NCBI GenBank assembly: GCA_903813345.2 | Contig: CAIIXF020000005.1 | Span: 18,665,375 to 18,729,374, forward strand | DNA: 64,000 nt | Origin: Owenia fusiformis | Taxonomy: Eukaryota; Annelida; Polychaeta; Sabellida; Oweniidae | Reading direction: 5' to 3' | In this document: positions 52,018-63,129 of the stretch, in pieces | Layout: the number at the start of each line of letters is the position of its first letter | Numbering within the stretch: the first letter of the stretch is position 1 | Notes under the pieces: model-generated | Databases searched by the model: none | What the model was told of the DNA's origin: nothing | Seen by the model: only the letters and a program-made list of their open reading frames with translations | Position numbers and translations under genes: made by a program

Positions 52018-53640
52018 CATGTTGATTATACACAACATTCTCTGCATATTATACATATAATTGAAGTCTTAACACTTTTGAGGGTGTAGCTAATAATAAT
52101 AGTATATTTATTACACATCTTAGAAATCAAAATATATGTTTTAGAAGGTTGTCACAACACTACAAGAGACATATTTTGGATTGCCATCATTTTTGAGAAT
52201 ATTACAAAAACAAATTTATATTATGCAATAATCACATATTTTCATTTGACATTATTGAAATATATTATCCAGCTAGTTTTAATGATTTCAGTATCCTGCA
52301 ATATTTCAACTTATGATGGAAATTTTGGATGCATGCTGTATTTGTAACTTTTCAGCATATTTGGCGTGTCCTGAATTCAAATCTGCCGGATGCAATTTGT
52401 GTACTTTGCGGCATTTATCTGTACAGACATATCAATATATGCATCCCAGGGAAAGGGTCCATTTTTCTCAATTTTTTTCAATTCAATGAATTTGTATTTG
52501 CTAATTTTAAAGGAAATTTATAGATCTAATCAATTTAATTGTGATTTCACATGATATCTTACATATTTTCCCATTTGTTCCAGGAATTTCAGGTTGAAAC
52601 AGTTAAAATAATTAAAAATATTTGATTTTTTCCCTTGTTTTCATAATATATTGGCCAGTTTTTGGCTTCCAGTATACAACTGCGCATTGTTTAAATAAAG
52701 CAATAGGTGCACTTGTAATGATTGGATTATTACTAAAACTTCCAAATCTTTAATGGAATATGAACAGAAGATAAGTACCATAGGTAACATATATGGTCTA
52801 TACAAAATGACATTACTCTTGCGGTGTATGACTGACAGATTCACCTGCGGTATATGGCATACTCACTTACCAATGAGAATGTGATACGGAAGTACGCAAT
52901 TGTCAATTATATTGATTGAGGGCAAAGGGCAAAAGTTTATAATATATCATACTGGCTACTGAATCAACAGGCCCGTACATTGGATGTATAGAGGTTATCT
53001 AATGGTTGGGATGGAATGTGAATTTTATTCCAAGGGAAAATATGATATTGGCCAAGGAAAATATCATATTGATGTCACAGCATTTGCTTAGCAACCACCT
53101 ATTAATTGTTAAAAAGCATCCCTTGATGAAATGTTAATGCCATACATGTATTTGGTCCTGTGGAAAGGGCCTGAAGGCTTTTATGAGGTTACACGTCTCA
53201 GTTATTCAGTTACTTAGTAATCTTTCCCATCACTTGACATCGCTTGACTAACAGTAAACCATTATAAGTATGCACAATGGAAATAGGTGACATCACACTA
53301 ATTACCTAGCAACTACATGGAAAAACAACCCAAAAAGTAAAAGTATACCTTCTCGCACCATTGATACCATTATTCATAAGGCACACACGTTAGGTTGAAG
53401 CAAAATGATCTGATATTCATATCCATTTACAGTAGAGCATCTCTTTTGTGAAGCCAATGTTTTTTTGAATTGTTTGCTTAGTAACCACTTAGCATGTGTG
53501 TCCTTATTCATATTCTTTATCGTTGTCAAGGTTATGCTTACAAATAGTGTTTGGGATTTCTTGGCTTAAAAGCATTTTAGGTCAATTTTGGCATTGCTAG
53601 GTAGGTGGTCGTTGAGCAACTTCTGTGATGCCAAAACTAA
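52018..53640. other. Interior of the 4.7-kb element, unassigned
   Basis: No domain-bearing ORF. Phrases around 52985-53090 (GATGTATAGAGGTTATCTAATGG, AAAATATGATATTGGCCAAG) recall the arms of the hairpins at 33.9-34.6 kb. Confidence 0.4.
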
Positions 53641-54832
53641 GGGAGCTACTAGGGGCTCCCTTAGAAACATTAGAGTCTATTAGAAAACCGCTTGGGCCCT
53701 ATAGGGAAAACAAGAGCCTACCAGTGAACCACTGGCAGCTACTAGTGAAACACTAGGGTGCCAATAGGGAATACCAATCGGGGTAATTAGAGCATCACCA
53801 GGGGCTACTAGAGAACCAATTGGGACAACTAGGGCACCACCAGGGGCCACTAGAGAACCAATTTGGGTAACTAAGGTGCCACTAGGTGATACTCAAGAAC
53901 CAATTTGGGTAACTAGAGTACTGTGCCACTGGGGGCAACAAGAGAACTGATTGGGGTAACTAGCGTGCCACTGGAGGGCGCTAGAGAACTAATTCGGATA
54001 ATTAGAGTACCATCAGGGGCTACTAGAAAACCAATTGGGGTAACTAGGTACTACTAAGGGCTACTAGAGAACCAATTTGGGTAACTAAGGTGCTATAGGG
54101 GCCTACTAGAGAACCAAATGGGTAACTAGGATGCTACTAGGGGCTACTAGAGAACTAATTTAGGTAACTAAGGTGCTATATGGGCCTACTAGAGAACCAA
54201 TTTGGGTAACTAGGGGGCTACTAGAGAACCAATTGGGGTAACTAAGGTGCTACTAGGGGGTACTAGAAAACCAACTTGGGTAACTAAGGTGCTATAGGGG
54301 CCTACTAGAGAACCAAATGGGGTAACTAGGATGCTACTAGGGGCTACTAGAGAACTAATTTTGGTAACTAAGGTGCTATAGGGGCCTACTAGAGAACCAA
54401 ATGGGTAACTAGGATGCTACTAGGGGATACTAGAGAACTAATTTAGGTAACTAAGGTGCTATATGGGCCTACTAGAGAACCAATTTGGGTAACTAGGGGG
54501 CTACTAGAGAACCAATTGGGGTAACAAAGGTGCTACTAGAGGCTACTAGAAAACCAACTTGGGTAACTAAGGTGCTATAGGGGCCTACTAGAGAACCAAA
54601 TGGGGTAACTAGGATGCTACTAGGGGCTACTAGAGAACTAATTTTGGTAACTAAGGTGCTATAGGAGCCTACTAGAGAACCAATTTAGGTAACTAGGGGC
54701 TACTAGAGAACCAATTAGGGTAACTAAGGTGCTACCAGGGGCTACTAGAGAACCAATTGGGGTAACTAAGGTGCTATAGGGGCCTATTAGAGAAACAAAT
54801 TGGGTAACTAGGGTGCTACTAGGGGCTTCTAC
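53640..54832. repeat. 42-bp minisatellite with higher-order period
   Basis: Nearly 28 units containing CTACTAGAGAACCAATTTGG then GTAACTAAGGTGCTA. In 54060-54660 variants recur in the same order at about 283-bp spacing (for example GTGCTATATGGGCC at about 54173 and 54456), showing a higher-order repeat. It stops exactly at the right arm of the element. Confidence 0.92.
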
Positions 54833-55787
54833 TACAATTTTGGAATGGAGGCTGTAATAGTTTCTGAAATATAGCTATTTGAGAAAGTTTCAGGTAAAAA
54901 CTTTTATTTTCGCAAATGGGGTGGGGTATTTATCCCTGGATGGCGATGAAGAATTATCAATACCGTACAATTCTTATGTTATTATCTTAGCTTATATAGT
55001 CAAATTATTTTCTAAAGTCTAAAAACATTTTATAAATATGTCATTGGGTCATGTGATTTTTACTTCATGGCGACATTCCGAAAATCCTAAAATTGAACCT
55101 TGAAAATACCTTAATTATTAGGTATAGAATGGATAAATCTCAATTACATGTCTATTATGCAGAGTATAATGTGTATAATCACCATGAGAATTTTTTTTAA
55201 TGTAGGCTGTAATAGTTTCTGAAATATAGCTATTTGAGGAAGTTTCAGGTAAAGACCTTTATATTCGAAAATGGGGGGGGGGTGTTTATTTGTGCCTGGA
55301 TGGCGATGAAGAATTATCAATATGGTACAATTCTTATGTTATTATTTTAGCTTATATAGTCAAATTATTTTCTAAAGCCTAAAAACATTCAATAAATATG
55401 TCATTGGGTCATAATGTTATTTTTAGTTCATGTCGACATTCAGAAAATGTTGAAATTGACCCTTGAAAATACCTGAATTGTTATCTTTAGAATGGATCAA
55501 TCACCCGATTTGTATGAATTTTTCTAATTTTACTTTTACATACCTGTTCATAACCCATGCCAAAAATGAAGATGATCAAATAAATACTTCTTTAGTTATA
55601 AGCATTTGTCATAGTACCCCCAAGAATTTGTCGTCAAGGGGGGTAAAACTCAAAAATGACAACTTTCGCACCAGAAATTGATGTTAGACTGAGTGGATTC
55701 TAATGTAGGATGATGATATGGATATATTTAAGCAATAAAATTATCCCCAGCTCCCGACCCCGACCAACCTTGCTATACAGCCCACTA

Positions 55788-56047
55788 ATAGTTGTCCGCT
55801 CCAAATTATCACTGTGTCTCTAGGAGATCCATAGTTATCAGCTCCAAATTATCACTGAATGTATCTATGAGATCCATATAGTTGCCCGCATCTTGGATTT
55901 CCAAGGTATGATGTTTTCATATGATTGAAAATCAAACTTGGAAACGAGTATGAGTTGCCCGCTCCAAATGATATCTGTGTCTCTATGAGATAGCTGTCAC
56001 ATAGCTAGTTGTAAGCTCCGAATTAAATCATCATTGTATATACGTAT
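55788..56047. repeat. Minisatellite block (GAGATCCATAGTT), continuation
   Basis: Four units of the 49.3-kb array, for example AGGAGATCCATAGTTATCAG then CTCCAAATTATCACTGAATG. Confidence 0.85.
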
Positions 56048-56775
56048 GTGGAAGCCCAACTGTTCTGGGCTGCCCAGAAGTTCGGACTGTTGCCCAACTA
56101 TTCTGACAACCCAAGTGTTCCGAGTTCACTTATTTTATCATATCTTAAAATTCACAAGAGAGGGTCCAAAAATAAAATGTTGCTGGAAAATGGTAGGATA
56201 AAGCGAGAGAGTCCTAAAATGTTGACCCTTTGAAAGTTGTAACCCAATTTTCAAAAATATTGACCCATTTTTTAAAAGCAGGCCCATTTTTCCAAAAATG
56301 AGGCACATTCCTGAAATTGAGACCCAGCCTAAATATATCGATATATGTCTAAATTTCTATTGTTCATGAGTGTTCCATGTAGTCTGGCAGAAATATAGGG
56401 TATTTTGACATTTAATCGTTTTCTTCAGATTACAATGTTTTTTTAACTTATCAACATGAATATAGGATTGGGACCTCAAAACCACCGGATGCCGGAGCGG
56501 CACCCTTGGGCAACTCTCTACAGAGCGTTTCTTATACCCCCTGATAAAATATACAGGGGGTACTATAAGACACCCTCATATCTCAGATACTAATATAAAT
56601 ATTAACTTGAAATTTTCAGGAATTAGTTTTAGTATGATGCTTGACATGTATGACAAAAATCAAGAAAAAATCTTAATCCGTTGCTATAGCAACAGTAACG
56701 GAACACTATTTGTTACCGTAGAGATGCATTATTTTGCTGATTTTCAACATTTCTTCATATTCTTGATTCTTAAAG

Positions 56776-57351
56776 TACAGGGTGGTCAAAAAATGGAAAC
56801 CGTGCATTTTCCTAATATCTTTGTCATTTTAAGGATCTACTCCTTGATATTTCACACATTTGTACATCATTCAATTTCCTACCACCCTACCAAATTTCAT
56901 GACCATCAGACTGATAGTCACAATTTTACAGCACTTTGAATAACATGCTTCAATTTTGGCCATCATTGCACTGTAGGCAAACCTGCACAGTTGTCAATGG
57001 GCCAAATGCATTTCTCAGCAGGTATGGCCTGAATGATACGGATGATCTCACTTTTGAGGTTTGTGATTGTCCTGAGGTCATTCTCATGCACTTTTTCCTT
57101 GCCATATCCCTACAGGTAGAGACATTTTGGATGACGAGTGCAGGTGGCCCGAGAGCGCAATAGTGGCCACTAGGGCATGTTCTGTAAAGTGCTGTAACAT
57201 TGTTACTATCAATCTGATGGTCATGAAATAAAATAGGCTGGTAGAAAATTGAATGATGTACAAATGTGCAAAATATCAGGGAGTTATTTCTTAAAATGAC
57301 AAATTTATGAGGAAAATGGTGTAAGGGTTTCCATTTTTTGACCACACTGTA
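56776..57351. mobile_element. CAGGGTGGTCAAAAAATGG mariner-type MITE, 576 bp
   Basis: TIRs CAGGGTGGTCAAAAAATGGA and near inverse (GACCACACTG has one change), TA at 56776-56777 and 57350-57351. The - strand retains a fragment like KVRSSVSFRPYLLRNAF, matching the C-terminal helix region of Tc1-like transposases. The decayed relative is at 24513-25098. Confidence 0.85.
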
Positions 57352-57604
57352 GTATATAGTATTACACTAGTATATAGGACACTGCATGTTTTATATTTAG
57401 TATATTATATACATGTATATCAAATGAAATCTAATGAATTCATACAGTAGTGAGGTTGACATATAGTCTAGACCTTGGCATTTAGAACATGCATCATAAG
57501 GAAATCTAATGTAATCATACAATAGAGAGGTTGGCATAATCTAGATTTTGGCATAATGGCTAAATTTTATAAGAATTAGCTTTCCTCTTCTGAGCAATCA
57601 GACT

Positions 57605-59245
57605 ACTGGGGGGGGGGGCTGTATAGCTCCTGGGGGCCACTGGGGGCCATCGTATAGCTTTTAAAGGCACTTTGAATATTTGATTTAACATTGAATTCAA
57701 TTGGACATGTTGGATATTTTCTTTAACAGTGAAATTTATTGGCTATGAAACATTTCAGATTGACAACATCGTGAATTTTTTGTCAGTGAAAATTTGGGCT
57801 TAGTTCTGGGGGCCACTGGGGGCCCTCGTATAGTTTCTGGAGGCCACTGGGGGCCACTGTGTAGCTTCTGGGGGTCACCATATAGCTTCTAGGGGCCATT
57901 TGGAGCCCCTGTATAGCTTCTGGGGGCTACCATATAGCTTTTTTGGGGCCACTAGGGGCCCCTGTATAGCTTCTGGGGGCTCCTGTATAGCTTCTTGGGG
58001 ACACTGGGGGGCCACCATATAGTTTTAGGGGGCCACTAGGGGCCCCTGTATAGCTTCTGGGGGTCACCATATAGCTTCTAGGGGCCATTTGGAGACCCTG
58101 TATAGCTTCTGGGGGCCACCATATAGCTTTTTTGGGGCCACTAGGGGCCCCTGTATAGCTTCTGGGGTCACCATATAGCTTCTAGGGGCCATTTGGAGCC
58201 CCTGTATAGCTTCTGGGGGCTACCATATAGCTTCTGGGGGGCCACTGGATGCCATCTTACAGCTTCTAGCGGCTACTGAGGGCCACCGTATAGCTTCTGG
58301 GTACCATCATATAGCTTCTGGGGCCTACCATATAGCTTCTTGGGGCCACCAGGGGCCCCTGTATAGCTTTTGGGGGCCACTGTAAAGCTTCTTGGAGCCA
58401 CTGGGGGCTACCATATAGCTTCTGGGGACTACTAGGGGCCCCTGTATATGCTTCTGGGGGCCACCATATAGCTTCCCTGGGCCACCTTATAGCTTTAGTG
58501 GGGTACTAGGGGCCACTGTATAGATTCTGGGGGCCCCTGTATAGCTTCTGGGGGCCACTGGGAACCACCGTAGAATTTCTGGGAGCTATCATAAAGCTTC
58601 TGGGGCCACTGGGGGCCATCGAATAGCTGTATAGATTCTGGGGGCCACTAGGTACCCTGTATAGTTTTTGGGGGCCCCTGTATAGCTTCTGGGGGCCACC
58701 ATATAGCTTCTAGGGGCCGTTTGGAGCCCCTATATAGCTTCTAAGGGCCCCTGTAAAGCTTCTGGGGGTCACCATATAGCTTCTAGGGGCCATTTGGAGC
58801 CCCTGTATAGCTTCTGGGAGCTACCATATAGCTTCTGGGGGCTACTAGGGGTCCCTGTATAGCTTCTGGGGGCTACCATATAGCTTCTAGGGGCCGTTTG
58901 GAGCCCCTATATAGCTTCTGGATGCCCCTGTATAGCTTCTGGGGGTCACCATATAGCTTCTAGGGACCATTTGGACCCCCTGTATAGTTTCTGGGGGCTA
59001 CTAGGGGTCCTTGTATAGCTTCTAGGGGCCACCTTATAGCTTATTGGGGCCACTGGGGGCCCCTGTATAGCTTCTGTGGCTACTGGAGGCCACCATATAG
59101 CTTCTGGGAGCCACCATTTAGCTTCTGGGAGCCACCATTTAGCTTCTGGGAGCCACCATTTAGCTTCTGGAGGCCACTGGGGGCCCCTGTATAGCTTCTG
59201 GAGGCCACTGGGGTCCATGGTATTGCTTCTGGGGGCCACTGGGGG
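57605..59245. repeat. GGGGGCCACTGGGGGCC minisatellite, 1.6 kb
   Basis: Irregular units of about 20-35 bp: GGGGGCCACCATATAGCTTC, TAGGGGCCATTTGGAGCCCC, TGTATAGCTTCT. A longer block recurs near 57860, 58065, 58165, 58765 and 58940, so there is higher-order structure. The stop-free frame 58946-59239 (-) is a translation of the repeat. Confidence 0.92.
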
Positions 59246-59983
59246 TATTTTTTATTTGAACCTAGATAATTAAATGTATTTTGCCAGTTTCACCAAAATC
59301 ATCAAATTTGGTGGCTGTCAAGATGGGTTAAAATTAAATTATCATTTTTTAACAAATTTATGTGACTATTTTTCTCTAAAACAGCACTTTCTTTTACGTA
59401 GGGAGCATAAGCTTTTCAACAAGTGTTATTTTGGACCACCTTTTGAGGAAAGTGAAATGCAAAAACCTGATTTTCAAGTGATGTTACCATAGCAACTGAA
59501 ATGTTAGATATATTACATAAACCATATGATGAATTATTTCATCTTTACTTCTAATCATATGTATAATAGATAAGTATATACTTCAGATGCTTTAAGAACC
59601 AAGAATATGAAGAAAATTATGAAAATCGGCAAAATAATGCATTTCTACGGTAACAAAAAGTGCTCTATTACTGTTGCTATAGCAACGGATTTCTTGATTT
59701 CTTGATTTTTGTCACACGTGTCGAGCATCATGCTAAAGCTAATTCCCGAAAATTTCAAGTAATTATATTTATTAGTGTCTGAGATATGAGGGTGTCTTAT
59801 AGTACCCCCTGTATATTTTATCAGGGGGGTATAAGAAATATTCTGTAGAGAGTTGCCCAAGGGTGCCGCTCCGGCATCCGATGGTTTTGAGGTCCCAACC
59901 CTATATTCATGCTGATAAGTTAAAAAAAACATTGTAATCCGAAGAAAACAATTAGCTTTGAAGTTTCTGCCAGACTAATGGTG

Positions 59984-61311
59984 ATACGACGTCAGATACT
60001 GTACATCACGGCGTAACATTGTAATTGTTCATTTTACCGACAAAATGCAAAGATTTACACGATAAATATGCGCAATGCTCCTCCAAGTAATTGCAGAAGT
60101 TTTAATATTCGTGGAATCTTCTTAAAAACTTCAAGTTTTGTTCAGATTAATGTGAGCTTCAATACAATTCTATATTCAAAAAGGTTGTGTCACGATATAC
60201 AGAATTAGAATCACCAGAAAGTAGACATTTCAAACCCTACCCGTTTTCTTCTTTGTCGCGCTTTTCGGCCCTGCGCTCTCGTTGTCGCACCGTTTTTCTA
60301 GACTCTTTCACAGTGCCCCTTGTCATATTCAACTGATATACACAGACGGGAAGATATTAAGGATTGTTAAATGCATTATTTGTAATTTATTTTAACTCGA
60401 ATATTTAGCTCTATTTATTTAAAGCAATGAATAATAAAGGAGAACATATAATACGCTAACGGCGTAACGTCTTATTTTGTAAAGGCTTCACTTGGGGTTG
60501 CGGTGATAAAATGATGTCTATCTCAATATATACTGGTTCAAATTAAATGAAATTGATTGTATGTAGTAAGGGATATATTTAAAAGAACATGCTGAAACAT
60601 TGGAAAGTTTTGAATGTTTATCCCTTAATTAGAAATATTTGAACTCAAAAAATGAAACGTAATTTTGTGAATTTTTCACATGGCTTCACTTCATATTTCT
60701 TTCAATTTATGCTTCTTACAGACTGAATTTTAATCGAAATGATATAGTTTTTTGATAAAAATATAGAATATGATATGCCTTTCAGGAATCAAAAAATAAT
60801 AATTCACCTTTCAAACGATTTAATGTTTAATTGATCAAAATATATATCTTGTTGGTACGAAATTCTGCCTGTCCACACTTTTTTTGCATAAATATAAGCG
60901 TTAAGTTAGCATTGTTATATTATGACATCATCATACAGAATCTGTTTGTCTTTTCCAAAATGGTGAATTTAAATTTTGTGAAAATTTGAGAAAGATCCGT
61001 TAAGAAATGAAAAGGTTATCTTAATTTTTCGTTTAAAATTAAAATCATTTTTCTTCAAAATGTTACAGTCCACACCCGATTTTAGCATAGAAAGTCGCAT
61101 AATACGGCTTGCGTGATTCTCATTTAAAAAGTCCCAAATCAGTTATTTGGAATTCTGATAGGCAAAATATTTCATGGACATACGTGTTCAACTGATGACG
61201 AAAAATTGTAGAAAAATATGATTTTGCTGTCGAGATATTGCGGTTTTAAAAGTAAGTACGCATGTAAAAATGCAGTAAAATGCCGCGATGTACAGTATCT
61301 GACGTCGTGTC
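59984..61311. mobile_element. TIR element nested in the 5.5-kb element
   Basis: ACGACGTCAGATACTGTACAT at about 59987 and its inverse at about 61285-61308 (one mismatch). No TSD was resolved. The interior is AT-rich without an ORF of note. Confidence 0.6.
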
Positions 61312-61586
61312 GGTGCAAAAGTTGAACACCGGCCGGGGATTTGTCACTCCTCAATGGGTACCCTGTTAGTTTATATAAATAAATGGAAAGCCACATTATA
61401 AGTGGTTTCATTAACTTAATTTCAACAGTCATCTCTGCAAAAACCTAGCATTGAATTAGAAATTGAAAATCATGAACAAATCGAGTGTATTTAATAAGAT
61501 AAGTAAACCAAGAATACTTGGGCCAAGTCAGAATACTTCGGCAAGAGTCGGAATACTTGGGTAGCCCAGAACACTTGGAGCTTCAC

Positions 61587-61730
61587 ATACGTATATGTCT
61601 ATAATGAGATCCATATTAGCGTCTGTATGTGTCTAAGAGATCCATATATATCAGCGTCCGATGATCACTGAATAGTAAATATGTCTGAGATATGTCCGGG
61701 ACAGTTGTAGTCTTCCATACAACCAAATGC
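61587..61730. repeat. Minisatellite block (GAGATCCATA), last part
   Basis: Units at 61599-61690 (ATGAGATCCATATTAGCGTC, AAGAGATCCATATATATCAG) complete the array that starts at 49265. Confidence 0.8.
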
Positions 61731-61904
61731 GTCTGGCAAATAAAAATGCCAATGTGACATACATTACTGACAGAAAAATAGGGTTTGGGATTTATATCAA
61801 TCAGTTAATAAGTCGAACATACACGTTCATTTGCAGAGACATACAGTGTATGTCTCTGAATGAATACAAAGATTGCAATGCTGGTTTTAATTGGCTGCCA
61901 GCTA

Positions 61905-62870
61905 AGCGGTCATTCCACATATAAGGAGACATTTAAGGTTCCAAACTTTTGAAAAATGAACTTCGTTTCATTGCATTCATTTTAAGATTTTGATTTTGTT
62001 TTATGTATCCTCTATAGAATCCCAAAGTTTTGGCATTTTAACTTTTATATATCAAAAGTTACACTATTTTGAAAATAAGAGGTGTAAAATTATAAAAAGC
62101 GTATAGTTTAAGATTCGTTCTCGATACCTCTTTTATTCTATGGAGATTTTAGCTAACTTGATATGCGATGTCTTCCTCTGGTAATCTCTATTCTATAGAT
62201 CACTAAGGAACAAAACTATAAATTGCATTTGGGAAATCACTAATCATTTTAATCAAGAAATAACATAAATTTACGTTGTAATGCATAAATGCAGTCGCTT
62301 CTCAAAAAAATTATTTTACAAAACGCAACACTGTCATGTATTCTCATAATGTTTAACACAACATGTGAAAAGTTATTTTGGGCATACAATGAAACTATGA
62401 GATTTCGCTTTCAAATCATCATATATTTGTATGTGGCAAAGACATCTAGTAATAATCAGAAATAAGTTAAACTTGTCAGTGCAAAACAACGTCGCTTAAA
62501 GTAAAAGTTGACGCAATTGTTAATCCACTGAATCTTTCTCGTATATATCCAAAGTCTTAAAACACAAGCTCCTGTCAATTGTATGGTCACCATTAACCAT
62601 TTTATATCGTTTAATAGAGATAAAAAATTACTTTGAAAATAATAACGTATCTTAAAATCATTATGAAAACATTTTAACTCGATCAATATCATTTATTTAT
62701 TTGTTTAGAAGAATATAAACTCGTGATATGACCAACTACAAACAAAAACAACTTCTTAAACAACAAAACATAAAATGCTTCATATATAATAGCAGAGGCA
62801 AATGAAAGGGAACGTCGCTTAAATCTAAGACATTTCGTTCCTTTACAAATGTCAAATGTTTACTTCGCCG
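61905..62870. repeat. Second copy of the ATTCCA-ATATAAGG end, with AACGTCGCTTAAA boxes
   Basis: 61910-61960 matches 20813-20865 at roughly 80 percent (ATTCCACATATAAGG ... CAAACTTTTGAAAAAT). Downstream, AACGTCGCTTAAA occurs at about 62489 and 62810 and the variant AACGTATCTTAAAA at 62643. The opposite end was not found, so it may lie outside the window or be lost. Confidence 0.5.
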
Positions 62871-63129
62871 GAATAAGGCTTTAGCCAACGTTTTCACTAG
62901 ATGTGCTCCACTTTTGCAAGATCAATTGCATGTCACTGGCGGCGATTTTCATCATCTTATTTCAATTGTTTTCCATTTAGCTCAGCACGGGGCACATATT
63001 ATCGTCTTCTTCTGATACGTTCCTTTTCAAGGTATTTTTGTCCCTCAATTATTTCTTTCTCTACTGTGCGTATCAAAAAAATGCAACAGATTGTTATCTT
63101 GGAAAAACACAAAACCAGTGATAACAGCA

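Larger units (their letters stand above)
51062..55785. mobile_element. 4.7-kb TIR element with 950-bp arms and an internal minisatellite
   Basis: Left arm 51062-52017 and right arm 54833-55785 are close inverses (GTGGGCTGTATAGCAAGGTT at the tip), flanked by TA on both sides (51060-51061, 55786-55787). Each arm contains two tandem copies of a roughly 350-bp unit (phrases TTTAGGCTTTAGAAAATAAT and CATCGCCATCCAGG recur). The middle has about 1.6 kb of unassigned sequence and then the 42-bp array. There is no transposase; it is non-autonomous. Confidence 0.85.
56365..59965. repeat. Inner inverted repeat of the 5.5-kb element (arms about 390 bp)
   Basis: Left arm 56365-56775 and right arm 59595-59965. 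Shared inverse phrases: GGATGCCGGAGCGGCACCCT, TACAGGGGGTACTATAAGAC, CCGTTGCTATAGCAACAGTA, GTCTGGCAGAAA. The arms embrace the MITE at 56776 and the array. Confidence 0.85.
56048..61586. mobile_element. 5.5-kb TIR element with 8-bp TSD and internal array
   Basis: TIRs GTGGAAGCCCAACTGTTCTG and, inverted, GTGAAGCTCCAAGTGTTCTG, continuing about 75 bp with repeated CCAAGTATTCTG words. The flanks are ATACGTAT at 56040-56047 and 61587-61594. An 8-bp TSD fits hAT or related elements. It holds an inner inverted repeat (about 56365-56775 / 59595-59965), a mariner-type MITE, a GGGGGCC array and a further TIR element. No transposase was found. Confidence 0.78.

Noticed and set aside
58946-59273. Repetitive ORFs on both strands (PEAKWW / GGHHLASGSHH)
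   Set aside because: They read through the GGGGGCC minisatellite and are open on both strands only because of the repeat.
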